Counted from the first letter of the stretch, positions 48,399 to 57,696 are shown. The stretch: DNA of 64,000 nucleotides from an uncultured Collinsella sp. (GCA_959606065.1 CAUHHV010000004.1:40262-104261), one strand, 5' to 3'. Notes: a model not told the origin generated them from the sequence alone. Numbers and translations are program-made.

Positions 48399-50975
48399 TT
48401 ACTTGTCGGCGGCTGCTTTCTTGGCAGTCGACTTCTTCGCGGTCGTCTTCTTGGCGGCAGTGGCTTTCTTAGCCGTCGTCTTCTTTGCCGTGCTCGCCTT
48501 GGTTGTGGTCTTGCGACCGCGGGCGGGCTTCTTCTCCTTGGTCGGGCAGTCCATGTTGACGCAGATACGCCACGGACCGCGCGCCGTGTTGACCACCACG
48601 ATGGGGGCGCCGCACTCGGGGCAGGTCTCGCCCGTCGCCTCGAGCTTGCCGCGCGCCGGCAGCGGATAGCTCACGCCGCAGTCATCGTAGTTGGTGCAGC
48701 GGATAAAGCGCTTGCCGCTCTTCTCGCTCTTGTGCGCGATCAGGTCGCCATGGCGTCCGGCCTCGGCACACACCTTGCACTCGCCCACCTTAAGATCGGG
48801 CTCGTAGTTGGTGGGGCACGTGGGGTTCACGCAGATCTCGAAGGCCTTCTGGCGGAATGGCTGGCACTTGATGCGCGGCGCGCCGCACTCGGGGCACACG
48901 GCGGCCTCGCCCTCGAGCGGGCTCACCTTGACGCCACTCGGCACCGGATAGGTCACGTCGCAGTCGGGCCAACCCATGCAGCCGATAAAGCTGCCGCGGG
49001 TCTTGGCGCTCGTCTTCATAACCAGGTCCTTGCCGCACTTGGGGCAGGCGCCCACGCGCGCATCGGCCGTGACGGCGTCGCTGATGGCGTCGCCCAGCTC
49101 CTGCGTATGCTTGAGCAGCTCGTCGAGCACGCCGGCCAGCAGCGCGCGCGAGTGTGTCACGACATGCTCTTCGGTATCCTCGCCGCGCTCCACGCGGGTC
49201 ATGTCGCCGTCGAGCTCGCTGGTCATATCGGGGCTCGTGATGCGCGGGGCAAACTGCGACAGCGCGTCGATGATGGCGATGCCCAGCTGGCTCGGCTCAA
49301 CGGGATCATTTTTGAGATAGCGCACGGCATACAGGCGCTCGATGATGCTCGCGCGCGTGGACTTGGTGCCCAGGCCGCGCTTTTCCATCTCCTGCACGAG
49401 CTTGCCCTGGCTGTAGCGCGCGGGCGGCTCGGTCTGCTTGGCCTCGAGCTTAATGTCGAACACGTCGACCGTGTCGCCCTGCTCAAGCGGCGGCATCTGC
49501 TCGTCGCGCTTGAGGCCGTACGGATATGCCTCGCGGAAGCCCGGGGTCACGAGCACGTCGCCCGAAGCCACGAACGGCTCGCCGTTGACGTCGAGCTCGA
49601 GCTTGGTGTTCTCGATGGTCGCGGGCCCCATGAGCGTTGCCAGGAAGCGACGGGCGACGAGGTCATAGAGTTTGCGCTGGCCGCCGTCGAGCGTGGACGG
49701 ATCGCCCTCGCCCGTGGGGTAGATAGGCGGGTGGTCGGTGGTCTCGACCTTGCCGCGCGTGGGCTTCATGGGGCCGGCGAGCACCTTTTTGCACACGGGC
49801 GCCAGCGCCGGGTTGATCTTTGCCAGGTCGCTCACCACGGCGCCCAGATCGAGCGTCGCGGGATACACGGTGTTATCGACACGCGGGTAGCTGATGAGAC
49901 CGGCCATGTAGAGGGACTCGGCGATGCGCATCGTACGCGCAGGCGAGATGCCCTCGGCCGCGGCGGCAGCCTGCAGCGAGGTCGTCGCAAACGGCGTGGG
50001 CGGCTGCTGCTTACGCGAGCGCTTGGTCACCGCGGCGACGGTTGCCGTCGTAGCGCCGTCAACGTGACCGTACGCCGTCTCAGCAGCATCCTTGTCGGTA
50101 AAGCGCGCCGTCTTGTGCGCGATCTTAAAGCGATCGTCCTCGGCAGCGCCTTGCGCGGCGCCCATGCCGCGAATCTGCCAATAGTCCTCGGGCACAAACG
50201 CCATGCGCTCGCGCTCGCGCTCGACCACCAGGGCAAGCGTCGGCGTCTGCACGCGGCCGGCGGAACGCACGTTGCCAAAGCCGCCAAACTTGGCGAGCGT
50301 CAGGTAGCGCGTGAGCACCGCACCCCAAATGAGGTCGATGTGCTGACGGCTCTCGCCGGCGTCGGCCAGGTTCTGGTCGAGCGAGACAAGGTTATCGAAG
50401 GCCTGCGTGATCTCGGCCTTGGTAAACGAAGAATACTGGGCGCGGGCGACCGGCAAGTCGGGCGCCACCTCGCGCACCTTGTTGAGGGCGTCCGAACCGA
50501 TCAGCTCGCCCTCGCGATCGAAGTCCGTGGCGATGATGACGCTGTCGGACTTTTTGGCGAGGTTCTTAAGCGAGCGGATGAGCTCTTTCTCGGCCGGAAG
50601 CTTAATGACGGGCGCCCAGGTGAGATAGGGCAGGCTCTCGAGCTTCCAGCCCTTGATGGAAATGCCATCGGCAAGGAACGGCTTGCGCTTGGTGTCGTAC
50701 GGCGGGCGGGCCAGGCCATCGGGCATATCGGCCGGCAGCATTTCGCCGTCCTCCGTGACCGAATACCAGCCCAACTTTTTATCGAACAGCACACTGTCGC
50801 AAAAATCGGGTGCCAGGATGTGACCGGCAAGGCCGATCGTCACGCACTCCTCGCCCTTCCACTCAAAACGGTAGATGGCGGTGTTGTACACCTTGTCCTT
50901 TTTGGGCTTGCCCGTGGACAGACGCTCGGCGATCTGACACGCGGCGTCGTTTTTCTCAGCGATGATGAGCTTCAA
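48399..50975 (-). CDS. topA: Type IA DNA topoisomerase, archaeal-type topoisomerase I
   Basis: The 858-residue protein has a TOPRIM domain (Glu7, DFD at 151-153 in TDFDREGELIG), a catalytic Tyr363 in GLISYPRVDNTVYP, and several Cys4 zinc ribbons between about 640 and 800. A Lys/Ala/Thr-rich tail of repeated AKKTTAKK-like units follows. The ISYPRVDN form around the Tyr resembles archaeal topoisomerase I/TopB more than E. coli TopA. It relaxes negative supercoils. Confidence 0.88.
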   Translation of the reverse strand: MKLIIAEKNDAACQIAERLSTGKPKKDKVYNTAIYRFEWKGEECVTIGLAGHILAPDFCDSVLFDKKLGWYSVTEDGEMLPADMPDGLARPPYDTKRKPFLADGISIKGWKLESLPYLTWAPVIKLPAEKELIRSLKNLAKKSDSVIIATDFDREGELIGSDALNKVREVAPDLPVARAQYSSFTKAEITQAFDNLVSLDQNLADAGESRQHIDLIWGAVLTRYLTLAKFGGFGNVRSAGRVQTPTLALVVERERERMAFVPEDYWQIRGMGAAQGAAEDDRFKIAHKTARFTDKDAAETAYGHVDGATTATVAAVTKRSRKQQPPTPFATTSLQAAAAAEGISPARTMRIAESLYMAGLISYPRVDNTVYPATLDLGAVVSDLAKINPALAPVCKKVLAGPMKPTRGKVETTDHPPIYPTGEGDPSTLDGGQRKLYDLVARRFLATLMGPATIENTKLELDVNGEPFVASGDVLVTPGFREAYPYGLKRDEQMPPLEQGDTVDVFDIKLEAKQTEPPARYSQGKLVQEMEKRGLGTKSTRASIIERLYAVRYLKNDPVEPSQLGIAIIDALSQFAPRITSPDMTSELDGDMTRVERGEDTEEHVVTHSRALLAGVLDELLKHTQELGDAISDAVTADARVGACPKCGKDLVMKTSAKTRGSFIGCMGWPDCDVTYPVPSGVKVSPLEGEAAVCPECGAPRIKCQPFRQKAFEICVNPTCPTNYEPDLKVGECKVCAEAGRHGDLIAHKSEKSGKRFIRCTNYDDCGVSYPLPARGKLEATGETCPECGAPIVVVNTARGPWRICVNMDCPTKEKKPARGRKTTTKASTAKKTTAKKATAAKKTTAKKSTAKKAAADK

Positions 50976-51029
50976 AAGAGGCTCCTATCTCGTGTGTCTG
51001 CGGCTGCGCCCGCCCTCTTGGCGGCCGAC

Positions 51030-51713
51030 TTACGCCCTTGCTTGCTCAATCTGCCCGATGAGCCAATCGCACCAGGCATCCATGCCCTCGCCCTTGCGCG
51101 CGCTCACGGCAAACCGCGGCGCCTGCGGATTGAGGTCATCGAGTGTCTTAGTATACCTATCCATGTCAAAATCGAAAGCCGGGGCCACGTCGACCTTATT
51201 GAGCAGCTGCGCGCCGGCGTGCTGGAAGATGCCCGGGTACTTGATGGGCTTGTCGTCGCCCTCGGGCACCGAGAGGATCATGATGGACAGGTTCTCGCCC
51301 AGGTCAAAGTCGACCGGGCAGACCAGGTTACCCACATTTTCGATAAAGATGACGTCGATGTTCTCCAGACCGACGGCCTGGTCGAAGGCGTCGACGGCCT
51401 CCATGATCATGTTGCCCTCGAGGTGGCACAGGCCGCCCGTGTTGATCTGGATGGCGGGCATGCCGGCTTCCTTCATGGTGATGGCGTCGACGTCCGAGGC
51501 GATATCGCCCTCGATAACGGCACAGCGCAGGCTGGCTTTGTCACGCAGGCGCTCGTTGGTGCCCAGAATCGTGGTGGTCTTACCCGAGCCAGGGCTCGAC
51601 AGCACATTGATCACGTAGGTGTTCGTCTGCTCAAACCGCTGACGCAGCTGATCTGCCAGGCGCTCGTTGCGCGACAGAATCGGCGACGCGATATCAATCG
51701 TTTTCTCGGCCAT
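51030..51713 (-). CDS. hypB: Hydrogenase nickel-incorporation GTPase HypB
   Basis: The 227-residue GTPase has the P-loop LSSPGSGKT (38-46), an EGDIASDVDA segment, and the C-terminal LNKVD G4 motif. It lacks the His-rich nickel-storage N-terminus of some HypB. It delivers Ni to [NiFe]-hydrogenase with HypA, the next gene. No hydrogenase gene is in the window. Confidence 0.92.
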   Translation of the reverse strand: MAEKTIDIASPILSRNERLADQLRQRFEQTNTYVINVLSSPGSGKTTTILGTNERLRDKASLRCAVIEGDIASDVDAITMKEAGMPAIQINTGGLCHLEGNMIMEAVDAFDQAVGLENIDVIFIENVGNLVCPVDFDLGENLSIMILSVPEGDDKPIKYPGIFQHAGAQLLNKVDVAPAFDFDMDRYTKTLDDLNPQAPRFAVSARKGEGMDAWCDWLIGQIEQARA

Positions 51714-51768
51714 ACTTAGCGCTCCTTACTTTGGCCTTTTTATACCCCATCGCTAGATGGCGAGCGTG

Positions 51769-52125
51769 CTAATCGTCGGGGGTCTCGATCTCGATACTTG
51801 CGATGTCGAGTTCGCGGCCATGCAGCAGACGCACGTTGGCACCGCCACATTGGGGACAACGGCAATGGAAACGGTCGTGGTCGAAGACCTCGCCGCAGTC
51901 CAGGCATTCACTTTGTGGGTGAATCTCCTCAACCGCGAGCTCGCAGTCCTGCGTGAGCGGGTCCTCGTCGCGAAACGTCTCCCACGCAAAGTCAAGCGCC
52001 TCGCGCACCACCTCGGTCATATCCCCGATACGCAGCGTCACCAAAACGGCGCGCGAGGCCCCCGCCCCACGCGCCGCGCGAATCACTGTATCGAGTATGC
52101 CGTTGACAATGCCAACCTCGTGCAT
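51769..52125 (-). CDS. hypA: Hydrogenase maturation nickel chaperone HypA
   Basis: The 118-residue protein has the N-terminal MHE Ni-binding motif (His2) and a zinc site with Cys74/Cys77 and Cys90/Cys93. It works with HypB, 55 bases downstream. The next gene upstream is tatC, 6 bases away. Confidence 0.92.
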   Translation of the reverse strand: MHEVGIVNGILDTVIRAARGAGASRAVLVTLRIGDMTEVVREALDFAWETFRDEDPLTQDCELAVEEIHPQSECLDCGEVFDHDRFHCRCPQCGGANVRLLHGRELDIASIEIETPDD

Positions 52126-52131
52126 ACCGAT

Positions 52132-52923
52132 TTACTCCTCGTCGTCCTCATCGTCCGAGAACAGGTCCAGACGGCTCACGAACAGGCCCTCCTTGCCCTC
52201 GCGCGCGGTAATGACCACGCGGGCGATGGCGAGCGAAATCTCGTAGAGCGAGAGCAGGGCGCCATACATGAGGCCCAGCGTAACGGGCGAGCCGTCGGGC
52301 GTAATCACAGCCGAGCCCACAAGCAGGCCAACGTATACATAACGCCAGGCACTGCGGAAAGCAGCGTAGGACACGATGTGGAAGACGGACAGGTAGAAGA
52401 TGATGAGCGGCAGCTCAAACGCCACACCAAAGCCGATCATAAAGAGCAGCTCCATGTTGACGTAGTTCTCCAGATCGGGCAGCGCCGTGGCGACGGCCGA
52501 AGTCTCGCCGATGAGCCACTCAAAGCCCGCAGGGATGATGATGAAGTAGCAGAAGATGGCGCCCAGGAAGAACAGCACCGTCGAGGCAAGCACCGTGGGC
52601 ACGACCCATTTGCGCTCGTTGGGGCGAAGCGCCGGCAGGAAAAATGCCAGAATCTGCCAGATGATCATGGGCGTGCACATGACCACGGCCATCTTGATGG
52701 CCAGCGAGAAGCGCAGGCCAAAGCCGCCGAGCGTGGTGGTGATGTAGAACTTACCGTCCGGCACAAAGGAGCGGATGGGGTCTTCCAGGATATCGAGTAC
52801 CACGGGCGTGGCGAAATACAGCACGATGGCGGCGGCAAAGACTGACACAACCACGATGGTCAGGCGGCGACGGAGCTCTCCCAGGTGATCGAAGAGCGGC
52901 ATACGCGCAGGTCCGATAGGCAT
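52132..52923 (-). CDS. tatC: Twin-arginine translocase subunit TatC
   Basis: This 263-residue six-helix membrane protein starts MPIGPARMPLFDHLGELRRRL, the usual TatC N-terminal signature. TPMIIWQILAFFLPALRPNERK and GFGVAFELPLIIFYL are further conserved segments. It recognises twin-arginine signal peptides of folded cofactor proteins such as hydrogenases. It overlaps tatA by one base. Confidence 0.94.
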   Translation of the reverse strand: MPIGPARMPLFDHLGELRRRLTIVVVSVFAAAIVLYFATPVVLDILEDPIRSFVPDGKFYITTTLGGFGLRFSLAIKMAVVMCTPMIIWQILAFFLPALRPNERKWVVPTVLASTVLFFLGAIFCYFIIIPAGFEWLIGETSAVATALPDLENYVNMELLFMIGFGVAFELPLIIFYLSVFHIVSYAAFRSAWRYVYVGLLVGSAVITPDGSPVTLGLMYGALLSLYEISLAIARVVITAREGKEGLFVSRLDLFSDDEDDEE

Positions 52924-53510
52924 TACTCATCGCCTCCCTTCGGGGCATCGGCGGCAGCGGCGTCGTCCTCGGCCTCGAGCTCGCGGGCGAGCTGGTCGAC
53001 GACGGCCTTGCGCTTGCGGGGACGACGGGCGTAGAGGTCAGCCGTCGTGGGCTCTGCCGGCTCGGGCTCGGGCTCCGGCTCTGCAGCAGGCTCGGACTCG
53101 ACGGTGGCAGTGGCAGGCTCGGCCTCGGTGGACTCGGCGCCCTCGGCCTCCTCAGCAGCACCTTCGCCCTCAGCAGCACCCTCGCTTGCGGCCTTCTCGG
53201 CAGCAAGACGGGCGCGACGCTCGGCAAAGGTCTCCTTCTTGGCGGGCGCTGCCGTCTCGGCGGCATCCTTGTCCGCATCGGAATCGTCATCGACGGCAGC
53301 CTTCTTGGGCTTGACCGGGGCCGACGCGGCCTCGCTCACCGGATCGATTATCTCGGACTGAACAACGGCCGTCATCTTTTCCTGCGTCTCGCGGAACTGA
53401 CGGATGGCACGGCCGATCGTGCGGCCCATCTGTGGGAGCTTATCCGGGCCAAACAGCAAAAAGCCGAAGACCACGATGATCGCGAGCTCACCCTCTCCAA
53501 TACCAAACAC
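52923..53510 (-). CDS. tatA: TatA/TatB-type translocase subunit
   Basis: The 195-residue protein starts at the GTG at 53510 (MFGIGEGELAIIVVFGFLLFGPDKLP), with GGAGG upstream. It has one membrane helix, the GPDKLPQMGR hinge and an amphipathic helix. The remaining 130 residues are acidic and low in complexity (Ala/Glu/Pro) and longer than most TatA; TatB is the alternative name. It is co-transcribed with tatC. Confidence 0.88.
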   Translation of the reverse strand: MFGIGEGELAIIVVFGFLLFGPDKLPQMGRTIGRAIRQFRETQEKMTAVVQSEIIDPVSEAASAPVKPKKAAVDDDSDADKDAAETAAPAKKETFAERRARLAAEKAASEGAAEGEGAAEEAEGAESTEAEPATATVESEPAAEPEPEPEPAEPTTADLYARRPRKRKAVVDQLARELEAEDDAAAADAPKGGDE

Positions 53511-53663
53511 ACATACCTCCAAGGCTCGATGTGAGTCGAGCCCGCACCGCGCCATTCGGCCGGAACTCGTCTATTCATTCGGTCAAGTATAGCGCCCGGA
53601 CGCCAAAACGTCCGAGCGCATCACAAACATATGCCAAACGGCACGCCCTTTTGGGGGCAAAGA

Positions 53664-53978
53664 TTATGCAGCGGTGATCGAAATCTCCTGGTCGACACCC
53701 AACAGCTGAACCACGCGCATTACCGGGGGCTGCACATTGGTGCAGCTAAAACGCTTGCCGTGGTCGACCGCGTGGTGCGCGGCGCCCACAAGCACGCCAA
53801 TGCCCGTCGAATCGATGTAGCTCACCTGGGCAAAATCGAGCTCAACGGCCTCAGTGGGCTGCTCGAGCGCCAGGTCGATGGCATTACGCAGGCTATCGGC
53901 GTTAGAGATATCGATCTCGCCGGTTACCTTAATGGTGTAGAGCTCTGGCGTGGGGTTGGTGGAAATACCCAAATCCAT
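53664..53978 (-). CDS. STAS-domain anti-sigma factor antagonist
   Basis: The 104-residue STAS protein resembles SpoIIAA/RsbV. The conserved DSTGIGVL segment carries the phosphorylatable Ser57. In such systems the dephosphorylated form releases a sigma factor by binding its anti-sigma kinase. No cognate RsbW-type kinase is adjacent. Confidence 0.88.
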   Translation of the reverse strand: MDLGISTNPTPELYTIKVTGEIDISNADSLRNAIDLALEQPTEAVELDFAQVSYIDSTGIGVLVGAAHHAVDHGKRFSCTNVQPPVMRVVQLLGVDQEISITAA

Positions 53979-54029
53979 GTATACGCTCCTTTACGTATCG
54001 AAAGTGCGGATAGTACGGGAAGCCGCGCG

Positions 54030-55334
54030 TTAGGCGCGCTCGGCACGCGCAAGCTCGGCAGCGACGAGCTTAACGGCCAGCACCAGCACATCGAGCGCGG
54101 CCTCCAGGTCCTCGACCGTGGGATAGCTCGGCGCGATGCGGATGTTGGTGTCGCGCGGGTCCTTGCCATAGGGCCAAGTGGCGCCGGCCGGTGTGAGCTT
54201 GACGCCCAGGTCGGCGCAGAGCGCGGCGACCTTTTGGGCCGAGCCCTCGGGACCATCGAAGCTTACAAAGTAGCCGCCGCGGGGGTGCGTCCAAGTAGCG
54301 CAACCCGTATCGCCCAAGCCCTCGGTGAGCTTGCGCTCAACGGCCTCAAAGCGCGGGCGCAAAAACTCGGCATGCTTTTTCATGTGCTCCTTGACCGCCT
54401 CGATGGTGGGAAGGAAGCGCACGTGACGCAGCTGGTTGAGCTTATCGGCACTGATGAGGCCGGCCTTCAGGCGCTTGGAGAACTCGGCGATGACCGCGGG
54501 GCTCGCACCGATAAAGCCGATACCGGCGCCCGGGAAGGTGATCTTGGACGTCGAGGCAAAGGCCACCACGCGGTCCTCGGTGCCCGCCGCGCGAGCGAGG
54601 TCAAAAATGTTTGCGAGCTCATCGGTCTCGTCGTACAGGTCGTGCACGCAGTAGGCGTTGTCCCAGAAGATGCGGAAATCGGGCGCGGCCGTGGGCATCT
54701 CGACCAGGCGACGCACAGTGTCCTCGCTAAAGGTGATGCCCGTGGGGTTGGAATACTTGGGCACGCACCATATACCCTTGATGGAACCGTCGGCGGCAAC
54801 CAGGCGCTCGATTTCGTCCATATCGGGGCCGTTGTCGGTCATCGCGACGGGAACGTTCTCGATGCCCAAGTCGGCGGTGATGCCAAAGTGGCGATCGTAG
54901 CCGGGAACCGGGCACAGGAACTTGACCTTCTTGCCGTCGTGCGCTGCCTCGTAAGCCTCCCAGGGCTCGCTGCCGCACGAGCCACAGCGCCAGAACATGC
55001 CGGCGATGTCGTGCTCGATCAGCAGGCTCGACGAGCCCAGCACGAGTGTCTGCTCAGCGGGGCAGCCCAGGAACTCCCCTGCCAGCTTGCGTGCCGAGGG
55101 AATGCCCTCAAAGCAGCCGTAGTTGGAACAATCGACGTTGCCGTCGTGCAGATCGGCATCGGCATTGAGGATATCGAGCATAGGTCGAGAGATGTCCACC
55201 TGGGAGGGCGACGGCTTGCCGCGGGCCATGTCGAGCGCCAGGCCCTTGGCCTTGACCTCGGCGACCTCGGCTTTGAGCGCCTCGATGGCGGCATCGAGTT
55301 CGGTGGTTTCCATCTTCTGGTAGATCGTCTGCAT
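54030..55334 (-). CDS. Class I/II aminotransferase
   Basis: The 434-residue PLP enzyme has KYSNPTG (193-199), DNAY (225-228) and the PLP-binding Lys264 in STSKITFPGAG. The Ic-like arrangement with LALDMARGKPSP at the N-terminus places it in a bacterial group usually annotated as aspartate aminotransferase. The substrate is not proven. It is monocistronic. Confidence 0.88.
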   Translation of the reverse strand: MQTIYQKMETTELDAAIEALKAEVAEVKAKGLALDMARGKPSPSQVDISRPMLDILNADADLHDGNVDCSNYGCFEGIPSARKLAGEFLGCPAEQTLVLGSSSLLIEHDIAGMFWRCGSCGSEPWEAYEAAHDGKKVKFLCPVPGYDRHFGITADLGIENVPVAMTDNGPDMDEIERLVAADGSIKGIWCVPKYSNPTGITFSEDTVRRLVEMPTAAPDFRIFWDNAYCVHDLYDETDELANIFDLARAAGTEDRVVAFASTSKITFPGAGIGFIGASPAVIAEFSKRLKAGLISADKLNQLRHVRFLPTIEAVKEHMKKHAEFLRPRFEAVERKLTEGLGDTGCATWTHPRGGYFVSFDGPEGSAQKVAALCADLGVKLTPAGATWPYGKDPRDTNIRIAPSYPTVEDLEAALDVLVLAVKLVAAELARAERA

Positions 55335-55483
55335 GGGTGCGACCTTTCACGAAGCGGTACGTTGCAATTCTTCTAAGTATAGACCGCCACCGTCGCAACG
55401 TTATGAAGCCGTGATAGATTAAGTCCATCGCAATGAATTACGAATCGCCGCGCATGCCGGCATGAAGCGCCCAAGGAGGCACT

Positions 55484-55738
55484 ATGGAGTACGGATCGTT
55501 CCAGACCGAGGAATTCGGCGACCTTCAGCGCCTGGTCGACGGACTGTTTTACGACCGCCACGCCATCGACCGCCTGGATCTGATCGTACAGGCCGAAATC
55601 TTGGACCTGGCGCCCGATCTCATGGAAATCGTGAACCTGCTACCGCCCGGCTATTACGACCGCCAGTCACTTTGCGACCAGCTCAACTCCGCCTTGGCCG
55701 CCCACGGCTGGGGCGCCATCTACGGCACCGTGGAATAA
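55484..55738 (+). CDS. Small conserved-looking hypothetical protein
   Basis: The 84-residue acidic protein (MEYGSFQTEEFGDLQRLVDG...) is preceded by AAGGAGG seven bases from the ATG, the best evidence that it is real. LLPPGYYDRQSLCDQLNSALAAHGWG may form helices. No family is recognised. The second MITE-like element starts 19 bases after its stop. Confidence 0.65.
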   Translation: MEYGSFQTEEFGDLQRLVDGLFYDRHAIDRLDLIVQAEILDLAPDLMEIVNLLPPGYYDRQSLCDQLNSALAAHGWGAIYGTVE

Positions 55739-55757
55739 ACCTAGTCATTGGGGCCTG

Positions 55758-55985
55758 TGGTCAAAAAATAGCAAATATGAGTACTGTTACTTTTTTAGTA
55801 ACAGCGATTTTGAATTAAAAAGGCCAGTCTTGGCCTTTTGTGTCCGGTTTTGGAAGGATGCATCAGCATTTTTCGTCCAGCCACGCAATCGTTAATGCAC
55901 AGACAGAATAGATTTGTACATTATTTTTCGCGCCTAAAATGAAACGCCGTTTGTGACAGTACTCACAAACGGCGTTTTTTGGCCA
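55758..55985. mobile_element. MITE-like element related to 41249-41465 (copy B)
   Basis: The left end 55758-55804 follows the same pattern as copy A (TGGTCAAAAAAT...GAGTACTGT...TTTAGTAACAG). The right end keeps GACAGTACTCA and GGCCA, but the sequence between is replaced by a 15-bp-arm hairpin (55942-55956 and 55963-55977) ending in a T run. It occupies most of the 332-base gap before nhaA. Confidence 0.6.
55942..55980 (+). terminator. Terminator embedded in the element end
   Basis: The AAACGCCGTTTGTGA and TCACAAACGGCGTTT arms are perfect around CAGTAC and are followed by TTT. Confidence 0.75.
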
Positions 55986-56070
55986 CTGGGGTGTCCGGCA
56001 GGTGGCAAGTACCACTCAAAACCGCGTTTTACACGCGCTCGAGCAGGCTCTGGCGTCTGTTTCTACGCGC

Positions 56071-57429
56071 CTACTCGTTCTTGGGCGCGGGGTGCTTGCA
56101 GATCACACTCATGTAGATCATGCCAAGTACGGCCGCGGTGACAGAGCCGGCGAGAATAGCGGCCTTGGCAGCCAGGACCTCAAACTGAGCCGTCGGGAAG
56201 GCAAGGCCACTGATGAGGATCGACATGGTAAAGCCGATACCGCCCAGAATGCCCACACCGGCAATCATGTGCCAGTTGACATTGTGCGGCAGCTCGCAGA
56301 CCCTAAACTTAACCAGGGCAAACGTCATGCCAAAGATGCCGATCGGCTTGCCCAGCAGCATGCCAAAGTACACGCCGAGCGTCACCGGGTCGGTGAGCAG
56401 CGTGCTCATGTCCACGCCCACTAGGCGAACCTGTGCGTTCACGAACGCAAAGATCGGCAGAATCACGAAGTTGACCGGCGTGGAGATCAGACGCTCCATG
56501 CGGATGAGCGGCGGGGTCACGCGGTGCATGACGCGCTCGACCCTGGTGGTCGAGACGGTAAAGTCATGCTGGCCCAGGATGTGCGCCTCGTCGTCGTAGC
56601 GGTCGTCGAGCAACGGCAGGCACTCGCCCAGCCAATCGGTGAGACTATCGAGCTTGACGCCGCACTTGGCCGGAATGGTGAAGGCCAGGATGACGCCAGC
56701 AAGCGTGGCATGAACGCCGCTCTTGAACATGCAGAACCACAGCAGCAGGCCCAGTACCGAATACGGGGCAAGGCGGTAATGCTGCGTCTTGTTGAGCCAC
56801 ACGAGCGCGCAGGTCACAAGCGCGGCGGCGCCCAACCAAAACGGATTGGGGCTCTGGCCGTAGAAGATGGCGATGGCGGCGATGGAAATGAGGTCGTCGG
56901 CGATGGCGAGCGTCGAGAAGAACACGCGCACGCCGTTGGGCACGCGATTGCCCAAAAGCGACAGCACGCCCAGCGCAAAGGCAATATCGGTTGCCATGGG
57001 AATGGCCCAGCCGTTGTGCGCGCCGGCATGGTTAAAGATCAGATAGATGCAGGCGGGAACGACGACGCCGCCCACGGCCGCCAGCATGGGAAGCATAGCC
57101 TGGCGCGGGTTTTTGAGCTCGCCAACTGTCATCTCGTACTTGAGCTCAATGCCCACCAACAAAAAGAAAATCGCCATGAGGAAGTCGTTGACGAATAGCT
57201 CAACGGTGAGACCGGCCGTAAGGTTGCCCAGACCCACATACAGCGGGGTCTCCAAAAAGTGATGGATGGCCTCATAGGCATCGGTATTGGCGCAAATGAC
57301 GGCGGCGATGGCGGCGAAGACCATGACGGCGGCGGAAATCGTGCCGTTCTCGGCGATGCGCTCCCAGATGTCGTGACGCTCAAAGCGCTTGCGCTCACGA
57401 ACGTTGAACAGCTGCTCAGTTGCTGCCAT
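56071..57429 (-). CDS. nhaA: Na+/H+ antiporter NhaA
   Basis: The 452-residue protein has NhaA features: MAIFFLLVGIELKYEM (helix with the GLELK-like motif), MATDIAFALGVL, and FFSTLAIADDLISI containing the two Asp residues of the ion site. About 11-12 membrane helices are expected. It exports Na+ in exchange for H+. It is a single-gene unit. Confidence 0.93.
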   Translation of the reverse strand: MAATEQLFNVRERKRFERHDIWERIAENGTISAAVMVFAAIAAVICANTDAYEAIHHFLETPLYVGLGNLTAGLTVELFVNDFLMAIFFLLVGIELKYEMTVGELKNPRQAMLPMLAAVGGVVVPACIYLIFNHAGAHNGWAIPMATDIAFALGVLSLLGNRVPNGVRVFFSTLAIADDLISIAAIAIFYGQSPNPFWLGAAALVTCALVWLNKTQHYRLAPYSVLGLLLWFCMFKSGVHATLAGVILAFTIPAKCGVKLDSLTDWLGECLPLLDDRYDDEAHILGQHDFTVSTTRVERVMHRVTPPLIRMERLISTPVNFVILPIFAFVNAQVRLVGVDMSTLLTDPVTLGVYFGMLLGKPIGIFGMTFALVKFRVCELPHNVNWHMIAGVGILGGIGFTMSILISGLAFPTAQFEVLAAKAAILAGSVTAAVLGMIYMSVICKHPAPKNE

Positions 57430-57573
57430 GGGCGGCTCCTTTCACGGGAAAGCTCCCGTCTTAAAAAAGCACGGCCCGCCCAAGTGGCGGCGCCGCGCTC
57501 TAACGTATTACGCTTGCATCTAGCCTACCCTGCACGACAAGCACGCAGGCATGGCCGAAAAGCGGAACCACAG

Positions 57574-57594
57574 GTTGAACATTATTTGTTCAAC
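57574..57594. promoter_or_regulatory. GTTGAAC-N7-GTTCAAC palindrome upstream of nhaA
   Basis: The 7-bp arms are perfect with a 7-base AT spacer, 145 bases upstream of nhaA. It may be an operator or a short hairpin. The sequence differs from the lac boxes, which are direct repeats. Confidence 0.35.
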
Positions 57595-57639
57595 GGCGCA
57601 GGCTCGCCTGTCCAAGAGACGACGCGGCGCCGTGCACAA

Positions 57640-57677
57640 AAAACGACCGGAGCGCGGGGCGTCCGCGATCCGGTCGT
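57640..57677 (-). terminator. Terminator of ppaC
   Basis: ACGACCGG and CCGGTCGT flank a partly paired inner region, and T residues follow on the minus strand. Confidence 0.82.
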
Positions 57678-57696
57678 GGCGTTTGGTCAACTAAAC

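Noticed and set aside
48399..48540. Repeated AAG/GCC-rich tract read as a DNA microsatellite
   Set aside because: It encodes the Lys/Ala/Thr-rich tail of topoisomerase I, known from actinobacterial topoisomerases.
48261..51719. 1152-codon open frame on the plus strand
   Set aside because: It is fully antisense to topoisomerase I and hypB, has no recognisable domains and has the Arg/Leu/Ala-rich composition of an antisense frame in GC-rich DNA.
53631..55376. 581-codon open frame on the plus strand
   Set aside because: It is antisense to the STAS protein and the aminotransferase.
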